NCBI GenBank assembly: GCA_947374705.1
Contig: CANCDA010000051.1
Span: 1 to 14,074, forward strand
Direction: 5' to 3'
From: Comamonadaceae bacterium
GTDB taxonomy: Bacteria > Pseudomonadota > Gammaproteobacteria > Burkholderiales > Burkholderiaceae_C
Length of the DNA: 14,074 nucleotides
Under the pieces are notes generated by a model. It was not told where the DNA came from. It was given only the letters and a program-made list of their open reading frames with translations, and searched no databases. Shown here one piece after another: positions 1 to 6,307 of the stretch. Each line of letters opens with the position of its first letter. Within the stretch, counting starts at the first letter, position 1. Made by a program: the position numbers and the translations under genes.

Positions 1-489
1 ATAGAAGGCCCGCACGACTACCTGACCGAAATCCACCCCCAGGCTGAGGCCTTCATCCGCACCCTGGCCGACCACCTGGTTCAAGGTGCCGCCTTCTTCA
101 TCGACTACGGCTTCCCCGAGAGTGAGTACTACCACCCGCAGCGCCACATGGGCACTGTGATGTGCCACCGCGCGCACTTGGCAGACACCGATCCGCTAGC
201 GGACGTGGGCCTCAAAGACATCACCGCCCACGTCAACTTCACGGGTATCGCACTGGCCGGGCAAGACGCGGGGCTGGAGGTGCTGGGCTACTGCACGCAG
301 GCGCGGTTTTTGATGAATAGCGGCCTGCTCGACCTGTTGGCACAAGCCGATTTGAAAGAACGCGTCAATGCGCAAAAGCTAATCCTGGAGCACGAGATGG
401 GCGAGCTGTTCAAGGTCATCGGCTTCTACAAGGGCGAACCGTGGGAGGCCATTGGCTTCGCGCAGGGCGACCGTACCCACACGCTCTGA
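1..489 (+). CDS. MidA/NDUFAF7-like SAM-dependent methyltransferase, C-terminal part (5' truncated)
   Basis: The frame is open from base 1, so the gene begins upstream of the window; about 162 C-terminal residues are visible. The segment FFIDYGFPESEYY (about residues 32-44 of the visible part), followed by GTVMCHRAH, a D-P-L segment, KDITAHVNF and QARFLMNSGL, matches the C-terminal half of the COG1565/DUF185 family, whose mitochondrial member NDUFAF7 (MidA in Dictyostelium) methylates an arginine of a complex I subunit. The SAM-binding motif I lies outside the window and cannot be checked. The bacterial substrate is not known to me. An ATG at 148 lies inside the conserved domain and is not the start. 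The stop is followed after 29 bases by the DUF2905 gene on the same strand, which suggests co-transcription. The family call is firm, the substrate is not. Confidence 0.88.
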   Translation: MEGPHDYLTEIHPQAEAFIRTLADHLVQGAAFFIDYGFPESEYYHPQRHMGTVMCHRAHLADTDPLADVGLKDITAHVNFTGIALAGQDAGLEVLGYCTQARFLMNSGLLDLLAQADLKERVNAQKLILEHEMGELFKVIGFYKGEPWEAIGFAQGDRTHTL

Positions 490-492
490 GCC

Positions 493-522
493 ATGATCAA
501 CTCCACGGGCTTGTCCCCATGA
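493..522 (+). other. possible 9-codon upstream ORF overlapping the DUF2905 start
   Basis: An ATG at 493 opens a nine-codon frame (MINSTGLSP) whose TGA overlaps the ATG of the DUF2905 gene as ATGA at 519-522. The DUF2905 start has no clear Shine-Dalgarno sequence, so ribosomes ending this mini-ORF could re-initiate there. An ORF this short can easily arise by chance, and no good ribosome binding site is visible before it either. Confidence 0.2.
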
Positions 523-713
523 TCCGCTGGCTCATCGTCATCTTTTTCGCGCTGCTGCTGATCAGCGCCTTCACCCCGTGGTTCAAGAAACTCGGCTTCG
601 GTAAGTTGCCCGGTGACCTGCGCTTCACCCTGTTTGGGCGCGAGTTCTTTTTGCCGCTCACCACCACCATTATTTTGAGTTTGGTGGCGAGTGGGATTGC
701 GAAGTTGATTTGA
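519..713 (+). CDS. DUF2905 family small membrane protein
   Basis: A 64-residue protein beginning MIRWLIVIFF. It has two hydrophobic segments (about residues 3-18 and 45-62) around a short hydrophilic stretch containing GFGKLPGDLRF, which is the hallmark of DUF2905 proteins. Its length is normal for the family. The ATG at 519 was chosen because residues encoded upstream of it in the same frame (from 441) overlap the previous gene and do not look like family sequence. It lies 29 bases after the MidA-like gene. Its function is unknown to me; the sequence supports only a small two-span inner-membrane protein. It is the last gene before the GC composition drops, so it probably marks the left flank of the accessory block. 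Confidence 0.85.
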   Translation: MIRWLIVIFFALLLISAFTPWFKKLGFGKLPGDLRFTLFGREFFLPLTTTIILSLVASGIAKLI

Positions 714-740
714 TCCACCACGCACCGAAGTAAAAACAGT

Positions 741-833
741 ATGAAAACCACAACTGCTAAAACGAAGGCATTCCAGTCAAACTGGGCCGCATTGAAGAAG
801 GGTCATCACAATGCGATTGGTTTTACCGCTTAA
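741..833 (+). CDS. putative 30-residue basic small protein or leader peptide
   Basis: The ATG at 741 opens a 30-codon frame ending in TAA at 831-833. The peptide begins MKTTTAKTKAFQSNWAALKK, is lysine-rich, and ends HHNAIGFTA. Its stop is only six bases before the ATG of the CDP-diglyceride synthase gene, which lacks a visible Shine-Dalgarno sequence, so translational coupling would make sense. Against it: no strong ribosome binding site is seen upstream (a GAAG lies about 10 bases before the ATG), I do not recognise the peptide, and a frame this short is within chance. It fills most of the otherwise empty gap between DUF2905 and ynbB. Confidence 0.3.
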   Translation: MKTTTAKTKAFQSNWAALKKGHHNAIGFTA

Positions 834-839
834 TCCCAC

Positions 840-1616
840 ATGCTGATTGCTTTGAGTGATGCCGCTTTGCTTCATACCCTAGGCTATGTGCTGGGGTTTT
901 TGACAATTGCATCTGCTTTTTCCAGCTGGCAGATAAAAATCCGAAACAAAGGCAAGGCGTATTCCACACTGCACGATCAAATCTGTGCTTGGTGGATATT
1001 GACTCCCATTCTTTGGACAACGTTGATGTTTTTCCCGTTCAGTCTTTATGCCTTGCTAGGTTTGATTGCTTGGCTCACGCTTCGTGAACTACAAGCCTAT
1101 TGGCAGACCCAAAGCGCTAGGATGCCTGTCAGTTTGGCTTTTGTCATCACCATGTTAGGTCTCACTTTTTTACTTCACTTTCAAAACATCTCTGACAGCG
1201 TGCAGCAAGATATTCGATGGTTGTTTTATCTATTTTTGATAACGGCTGCGAATGATGTTGCTCAATTTATTTTTGGCAAACTACTGGGTAAAAACTTGAT
1301 CGCGCCTAAACTCAGCCCCAATAAAACATGGGAAGGCCTTTGGGGCGGCGTGATGCTCTCCTGTGCTTTGTCGGTTGCAATAGGCTTGGCTTTGACATCA
1401 TTAACTTGGCCGCTTTTGGCAGTGCTGGGTGGCGTACTTGCACTCACGGGTTTTGCTGGTGATCTCTTTTATTCTTCGATAAAACGTCGCATGAGCATCA
1501 AAGATTTTTCAAACCTAATCCCAGGGCATGGGGGCATTTTGGACAGGGTCGATAGCCTTGTTTTCACCACGCCTTCGCTCTATTTTTTCCTTACCTCTGT
1601 TCACCCCTACTTATGA
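840..1616 (+). CDS. ynbB: YnbB-like phosphatidate cytidylyltransferase (accessory CDP-diglyceride synthase)
   Basis: A 258-residue polytopic membrane protein. It would convert phosphatidic acid and CTP to CDP-diacylglycerol at the inner membrane. The C-terminal half carries the CdsA signatures in order: NDVAQFIFGK (138-147), SPNKTWEG (159-166), GDLFYSSIKRR (207-217), KD (221-222) and PGHGGILDRVDSL (228-240). Most of the rest is hydrophobic. The motif spacing and the C-terminal end resemble what I recall of E. coli YnbB more than housekeeping CdsA; E. coli YnbB is about 298 residues, so this one has a shorter N-terminal half. The ATG at 840 has no clear Shine-Dalgarno and follows a 30-codon ORF by six bases. 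The last four bases overlap the next gene (ATGA at 1613-1616), pointing to coupled translation. The activity is well supported by motifs; the accessory role is inferred from the neighbours. Confidence 0.88.
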   Translation: MLIALSDAALLHTLGYVLGFLTIASAFSSWQIKIRNKGKAYSTLHDQICAWWILTPILWTTLMFFPFSLYALLGLIAWLTLRELQAYWQTQSARMPVSLAFVITMLGLTFLLHFQNISDSVQQDIRWLFYLFLITAANDVAQFIFGKLLGKNLIAPKLSPNKTWEGLWGGVMLSCALSVAIGLALTSLTWPLLAVLGGVLALTGFAGDLFYSSIKRRMSIKDFSNLIPGHGGILDRVDSLVFTTPSLYFFLTSVHPYL

Positions 1617-3403
1617 ATCCAGCCAGCCAAACGCTTACCCTCGCCACACAGTGGCAATGCGAAGAATCCGGTTTTAACTCCGCCGATGGTGAGCGATTGT
1701 TTTACCGGCACTGGTCGCACAAACTAGCGACAGGAGATTGCACAAGATGCTTTGTTTTTTTGCACCGCGGTCATGAGCATTCTGGACGTATCCAACCCTT
1801 GGTGGAGCAGGTGTGCGATGTGGGTGATTTGGCTTTCGCTCACGACGCACGCGGTCATGGTTACTCCCCTGGTGCGCGCGGCGATGCACCTGATTTTCAA
1901 ACCTTAGTTGCAGATTTGCATGCCTTTGTGCAGCATATTCATGAGCAGTTTGAGATACCGTTTGAAAGCATCTTTGTGATTGCCAACAGCGTTGGTGCTG
2001 TCGTGGCATCAACTTGGTTGCATGATTACGCCGTGCCAATTCGAGGCTGCGTCATGATCGCAACCGCCTTTGACATCAAGCTCTATGTGCCGCTGGCTAA
2101 ACCCGCTTTGCGCCTAGGCATCAAGTTCAACCCCAATCTGTTTGTGACCAGCTACATCGCAGGGCGAATGTTGACCAGTGACCCCGCTCAAGCCGCGGCC
2201 TACGATACGGATCCACTGATTGCGAAAAGCATTTCAGCGCGGATATTGTTGCAACTGGCCGATACCTCAAACCGAATCGTGGCAGATGCCCAGGCCATCC
2301 ACACACCAATCTTGATGCTGTCGGCCGGCAAAGATTACGTGGTTACAGAAAAGCCTCAGCTTGCGTTCTACGCTGGACTTTCGTCCAAGTTAAAGCATTA
2401 TTTGAAGCTGTCCAACAGTCGTCATGCTGTCCTGTATGAAGCCAAAGCCATACAGCAGCAAGCGATAGATGCCATACGTGAATTTGCTGCATCCTGTTTT
2501 GTGGCTCCGTTGCCATCAAGCTCAGAAATGGCTTGTCCAGCACCTGATGGCAAAGGTATTCGCCAATACGAAGCCCTAAAACAAGGGCTGGTTGATGGTT
2601 TTGCCATGCGCTGTTTTTATGCGCTTCAACGTGTCTCGCTCAAATACATGGGGCGTTTGAGTCAAGGTATGTCGATTGGTCTCGACCATGGGTTTGACTC
2701 GGGCATGTCGCTGGATTACGTCTATAAAAACCGTGCCCAGGGTAAGTTGCTGATTGGTGGCGCGATTGATCGAGGCTATCTGGATGCCATAGGCTGGCGA
2801 GGGATTCGACTGCGCAAGACGCAACTGCAAACACTACTCACGCAATCGATCTTGACACATGACTCAAAACAAACACTCCGAATTTTGGATGTCGCTGCCG
2901 GGGGTGGCCGCTACGCCCTTGAGGTTTTAAAACGATTTTCAGATCGCGATATCCAATTGGAGTTGCGCGATTTCGATGATGAAAACCTGCGCAATGCCAT
3001 GCTGCTGGCCCAAGAACTGGGGATTGAGCACAAGGTTAGTTTTAAATGCTGTGATGCGTTTGCAAAGTCGAGCTATGAAGGTCAAGAAAAATACAATATC
3101 GTTATCGTGTCAGGTTTGTTCGAGCTGTTTGCCGATAACGCTCCGATTTGCCAAGCACTTGCCGGTATTGCGTCTCAATCTGACAACAAGGCTTTCTTGA
3201 TCTATACCGCCCAACCATGGCATCCACAGTTGGAACTGATTGCTCAAACGCTGCGCAATCATAAAGACGAGGCTTGGGTGATGCGGCCAAGGCCTCAAAT
3301 TGAAATGGATGCACTGGTGACCAATGCAGGCTTTGCTAAGACGCAGAGCATGATTGGTCTAGACGCAATCTTTACGGTCTCAGTAGCGGCACGTCAAGAC
3401 TGA
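1613..3403 (+). CDS. ynbC: YnbC-like bifunctional alpha/beta hydrolase / class I SAM methyltransferase
   Basis: A 596-residue fusion, close to E. coli YnbC in length. Residues about 20-295 form a monoacylglycerol-lipase-like (S33/Hydrolase_4) alpha/beta hydrolase: HRGHEHSGR (51-59) in the oxyanion region, the nucleophile elbow as N-S-V-G with Ser126 (instead of the usual G-H-S-M-G), Asp241 in AGKD and His271 in SRHAVLYE, so a full catalytic triad is present. Residues about 310-596 form a Methyltransf_20-type domain with SAM motif I at ILDVAAGGGRY (424-434) and an acidic segment, LRDFDDENL (451-459), at the position of motif II. No signal peptide is seen. The start overlaps ynbB by four bases. 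The 3' end overlaps the convergent ynbA gene by ten bases. A lipid or lysolipid substrate is inferred from the neighbours; neither activity has an established substrate that I know of. Confidence 0.87.
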   Translation: MNPASQTLTLATQWQCEESGFNSADGERLFYRHWSHKLATGDCTRCFVFLHRGHEHSGRIQPLVEQVCDVGDLAFAHDARGHGYSPGARGDAPDFQTLVADLHAFVQHIHEQFEIPFESIFVIANSVGAVVASTWLHDYAVPIRGCVMIATAFDIKLYVPLAKPALRLGIKFNPNLFVTSYIAGRMLTSDPAQAAAYDTDPLIAKSISARILLQLADTSNRIVADAQAIHTPILMLSAGKDYVVTEKPQLAFYAGLSSKLKHYLKLSNSRHAVLYEAKAIQQQAIDAIREFAASCFVAPLPSSSEMACPAPDGKGIRQYEALKQGLVDGFAMRCFYALQRVSLKYMGRLSQGMSIGLDHGFDSGMSLDYVYKNRAQGKLLIGGAIDRGYLDAIGWRGIRLRKTQLQTLLTQSILTHDSKQTLRILDVAAGGGRYALEVLKRFSDRDIQLELRDFDDENLRNAMLLAQELGIEHKVSFKCCDAFAKSSYEGQEKYNIVIVSGLFELFADNAPICQALAGIASQSDNKAFLIYTAQPWHPQLELIAQTLRNHKDEAWVMRPRPQIEMDALVTNAGFAKTQSMIGLDAIFTVSVAARQD

Positions 3404-4008
3404 TTGATAGGTTGAGCTGCCAAGGCAGACCGTACACGGTTGAAGATTGTCAGCAGGTGCAAGGCGAGGATCAAGACTAAAAATCCATTGATCCAAGCGC
3501 CTTTCACGCCGAAACCAACCATCACGGCGAGCACCCCAAATGCAAACGCACGATCACTTTTCCCCATCGGGCCGTCGTGCCTACGCTGACTTCCCACACT
3601 GAGCGCCAAAACACCTGAAAATTCCGTCAAAAATGCCGTGAACAAAACGGCCAATAATGTTGATGACGACACGCCAGAGAGGGCGATGAAGGGCAAATAA
3701 AGCGCGATATCGGCGATGACGTCGCACAGCTCGTTCAGCAATGCGCCAAACGGCGTTTGCTGTTGGGTGCTTACGGCCAACATCCCGTCAATCGCGTTGC
3801 TGGCCATCCGCAATAACAAAACAACGGGCAAACCGAACCAGAGTGGCGTTTGCTCAGGGTTTAAAAATAATGCCGAACCATAGACCGTCAGCAGTAGCGT
3901 TGTTCCCACAGTGATTTGATTGGGGCTGACGCCTGTACGGGCTAGACATTTCAAGATTGGCGCTAGCAGTTGCTGGAATTTAGGTTTAATTTGGTAGATG
4001 GAGATCAT
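3394..4008 (-). CDS. ynbA: YnbA-like CDP-alcohol phosphatidyltransferase
   Basis: A 204-residue membrane protein from the second of two tandem ATGs (4011 and 4008); the open frame extends to 4149, but that part overlaps ynbD and looks unlike the family. E. coli YnbA is of similar size and, as I recall, begins with a similar I-x-I/L-Y-Q-I-K-P segment. The enzyme class swaps CMP of a CDP-lipid for an alcohol head group. The signature region is N71-x2-D74-G75, A78-V79, G88-x3-N92-x3-D96-x3-D100. Compared with the usual DxxDGxxAR-x8-GxxxDxxxD, the first and third Asp are Asn and the Arg is Val. From memory, the two Asn also occur in E. coli YnbA, so they may be a clade trait. GPMGKSDRAF (146-155) is a further distinctive block. 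It overlaps the end of ynbD by 23 bases, suggesting a ynbD-ynbA operon. Family certain, activity less so. Confidence 0.82.
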   Translation of the reverse strand: MISIYQIKPKFQQLLAPILKCLARTGVSPNQITVGTTLLLTVYGSALFLNPEQTPLWFGLPVVLLLRMASNAIDGMLAVSTQQQTPFGALLNELCDVIADIALYLPFIALSGVSSSTLLAVLFTAFLTEFSGVLALSVGSQRRHDGPMGKSDRAFAFGVLAVMVGFGVKGAWINGFLVLILALHLLTIFNRVRSALAAQPINQS

Positions 4009-5221
4009 CATCTTCGTCGGGGTGTTGATTGAGGTAATTTTCCAAGTAATGCTTGGCGATGGTTTGCGAACGGGAGAACCCCATGGCACAGTGTACGTAG
4101 ACAACGTTCTGGGCAGTGATGGCGCTGTGAATGATTTCCATGCACTCATCTAGCGCCGAGCGCGGAATGGTGACGATGTCCAAAATCGGGATGTGTATGT
4201 AGTGAGATGATTGCCTTGCCAAACCTTCACGAAGTTCGGGCGATAAGTCAATCACGGTGCAGTCGCTTGGCAATGAACTGAATTCTTTCGCCGTGAGGCA
4301 GCGCCCCGCCCACAGTTGCGCCGTATGCCGAACAAAGAGGTCTTTCCGATGAGGCCTTTGCCAGCTTCGCATCAGTCGCCACGTCACCCAATAGCCCATC
4401 AAATAGGGAGCGTAGATAAATCGAATCCACCACGGATGGCATCCATTTTTTTTATGCAAAAAGTTTCGGTCTTGACGAAAATAAGCCAGACTAACCAAGC
4501 ACAAACTAGCGCACAAATATAAGGTTAACCCACGTGGTAAAAACAGAAGACCAAGGATAAAGCAACAAATTGAAGCCACAAAATAATAGAACGCAACGGG
4601 TGGATCGACCGTCGAACTCATGCAAGCACGAATGATGTAGATGCTAAGGAAGCCCAAAGCCAACCCACCCACACAGTCCAACACATGATGTTGGTAAACA
4701 AAGAGGGTGGAGACAGCGGATAGGCCAAGCCAAAAGCCGAGCGCCATTCTTCGCCAACGATTTTTTATCCCTTTGCTTAAGACTGATATCAAAATGACGG
4801 CATAGGCAACATGCAAGGAGGGCAGTTGGTTAAACGGGCGATCCAGTGACAACATAGCCACCTGTAGCTGCGACAGTAGCGCCAGATCGGTGATGGGTGC
4901 TTGCACTGAAAATTTTGCAGGAAACCATACAAAACAAACACCCGCGCAGACGGTCGCAAATAACGTGGTGTGACTGAGTGTTCGTAGCAACTGCTCATTC
5001 TTGTTGCACACAAATATTGACAAAAACACGACCCCGAGCGTCATGTAAGGAAGCAGCATCCAAGGTACAAACGGAATGCGGGCATCGAGTGGCATTGCCC
5101 ATGAATAGGTTCGTACACTTGCAGCATAGTGACTAGCGCCTTGGTAGCAAATTAAAAACACCAAGGCGTTCAGGCCTAACAATCGCCATCTTTGTGAAAG
5201 TGAAACTTCTGTGCTGGACAT
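3986..5221 (-). CDS. ynbD: YnbD-like PAP2 / dual-specificity phosphatase fusion membrane protein
   Basis: A 411-residue protein with two unrelated phosphatase modules; E. coli YnbD is about 430 residues with the same plan. Residues about 12-250 hold several hydrophobic segments and PAP2 motifs: RP (128-129), PSLHVAYA (134-141) and S171-T172-x5-H178-x3-D182, where T replaces the usual Arg of the third motif. PSLHxAYA is typical of PAP2 proteins related to inositolphosphorylceramide-synthase types. Residues about 295-405 form a dual-specificity phosphatase: VIDLSPE (323-329), a candidate general acid Asp348 in PILDI, and the P-loop HCAMGFSRS (377-385) with Cys378 and Arg384. The tail is acidic. 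A likely job is dephosphorylating or transferring a phospholipid head group; this is inference. The ATG at 5221 overlaps the divergent patatin start by 11 bases. Confidence 0.85.
   Translation of the reverse strand: MSSTEVSLSQRWRLLGLNALVFLICYQGASHYAASVRTYSWAMPLDARIPFVPWMLLPYMTLGVVFLSIFVCNKNEQLLRTLSHTTLFATVCAGVCFVWFPAKFSVQAPITDLALLSQLQVAMLSLDRPFNQLPSLHVAYAVILISVLSKGIKNRWRRMALGFWLGLSAVSTLFVYQHHVLDCVGGLALGFLSIYIIRACMSSTVDPPVAFYYFVASICCFILGLLFLPRGLTLYLCASLCLVSLAYFRQDRNFLHKKNGCHPWWIRFIYAPYLMGYWVTWRLMRSWQRPHRKDLFVRHTAQLWAGRCLTAKEFSSLPSDCTVIDLSPELREGLARQSSHYIHIPILDIVTIPRSALDECMEIIHSAITAQNVVYVHCAMGFSRSQTIAKHYLENYLNQHPDEDDDLHLPN
5137..5168. repeat. 9-bp perfect inverted repeat upstream of the patatin gene
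   Basis: CGCCTTGGT at 5137-5145 and its exact reverse complement ACCAAGGCG at 5160-5168 flank a 14-base AT-rich spacer. It lies 42 bases before the patatin start and inside codons 18-28 of ynbD. Its place between two divergent starts would suit an operator, but a 9-bp match with a free spacer is expected about once by chance in a window this size. Confidence 0.35.
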
Positions 5222-6293
5222 AGCGCGATCTTACGAAAACAAAATCCCACGTTACGAGCGCTGCATGGTGATGAGTGGCGGTGGATTTCGGTTTGGGATG
5301 TATTTGGGGATGTACCAAGCGGCTTGTGATGCAGGGCAACAACCTGATGTGCTGCTGGCAGGATGTGGCGGTGCCATGGCAGCAGCGCTGATTCACAGCA
5401 TGCCCGCGCATGTTGACCGAGTCGCGGCGTTAGCATCCCACGAGATGTACCAGTTTTGGACAGGCATTCACGCCACACCGCAAAACAACTTGTCAACGGC
5501 ACTGTGTGGTCTGGTAGCTAGAGCAAGCACGTCAGGGCGCTGCCCTGTAATCCCTGACCTTTTCAATGATTATTTATTCAAAGCACCTCCGCTCCATTTA
5601 CCCGTTCAAACCATCAAGCATTCCAACTTATCCGGGCCAGATATTGCGGTGATTGGCTGTAGGCTTTTATTTGATGCGAAAGAGCAGGCAGCAATCTCAC
5701 CACCTGTCAGAGGTGATCGCAAGTTGTTTGAGGAAACTGTTTTTGGTTCTAGCCGGGCACTTCAATGCCTCTCTGGCACGACAAGTGGGGGTTGGCGCGC
5801 AGAGTCTGCAATTGCCCAGCATGTGGCGGTCGATCAGAACATGCCGCTGGATGAGGCTGTCAAAATTTCCGTCATAGATATGTTTTATTTCGCACCCTGG
5901 CAACACCGCGATGATTTTTATCTGGGTGGTGTCGTCGATTTATTTCCTTTAGAAATGGCAAACCGTTTAGCTCCGCGCGTGATTTTTGAGAGGAAATCTG
6001 TTGCTGGCCATTGCTTCATCCAACCTGCGTGGCGCTCGGTTTTAGGTATCGACGGCAGGTTAAGACAGCAGACGGTTTACCGCGACACCCGAGTGACGAC
6101 TTGGATCGATACACGCAATCTCTCACACGCCTTAAAGCTCAATGGGATAGGAAAAAAAATTGACTGGCGTCACCAATCCATTGCCCTCGACCCCCCTAAA
6201 ACCTACGACAACTATGTTCGCAATATCGATGCCCAAGTGAAGTACGGCTACCAACAAGCAAGCCTTGCTTTTTCTCAATCTAAAACGATGTAG
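5211..6293 (+). CDS. patatin-like protein with substituted catalytic dyad
   Basis: A 360-residue protein, with a GTG start at 5211 taken because it gives a normal lead-in before the first motif; an ATG at 5265 is the alternative. The oxyanion loop SGGGFRFG (22-29) is clear. In the next motif, normally G-x-S-x-G-A, the sequence is A-G-C-G-G-A (50-55), so Cys52 sits at the nucleophile position. The DG[GA] motif appears as Y-L-G-G-V-V-D (237-243), with Leu238 in place of the catalytic Asp. Hence it is either a Cys-dependent acyl-transferring enzyme or a lipid-binding non-enzyme, not an ordinary Ser/Asp phospholipase. No signal peptide is apparent. Its start overlaps the divergent ynbD start, and an SDR gene follows after 14 bases. 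Not part of the E. coli ynb operon as I know it. Family confident, function open. Confidence 0.8.
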   Translation: MLDIARSYENKIPRYERCMVMSGGGFRFGMYLGMYQAACDAGQQPDVLLAGCGGAMAAALIHSMPAHVDRVAALASHEMYQFWTGIHATPQNNLSTALCGLVARASTSGRCPVIPDLFNDYLFKAPPLHLPVQTIKHSNLSGPDIAVIGCRLLFDAKEQAAISPPVRGDRKLFEETVFGSSRALQCLSGTTSGGWRAESAIAQHVAVDQNMPLDEAVKISVIDMFYFAPWQHRDDFYLGGVVDLFPLEMANRLAPRVIFERKSVAGHCFIQPAWRSVLGIDGRLRQQTVYRDTRVTTWIDTRNLSHALKLNGIGKKIDWRHQSIALDPPKTYDNYVRNIDAQVKYGYQQASLAFSQSKTM

Positions 6294-6300
6294 TAAGGAA
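6294..6300 (+). promoter_or_regulatory. ribosome binding site deciding the SDR TTG start
   Basis: TAAGGAA at 6294-6300, with AAGGA eight bases before the TTG at 6308. It supports the TTG over the ATG at 6317, which would cut into the first beta strand of the Rossmann fold. Confidence 0.65.
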
Positions 6301-6307
6301 TGATATT

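Noticed and set aside
4009..4149. N-terminal extension of the CDP-alcohol phosphotransferase to the ATG at 4149
   Set aside because: It lies fully within the dual-specificity phosphatase coding region, and its Pro/Ser/Thr-rich sequence is unlike the family, whose proteins start close to the I-Y-Q-I-K-P segment.
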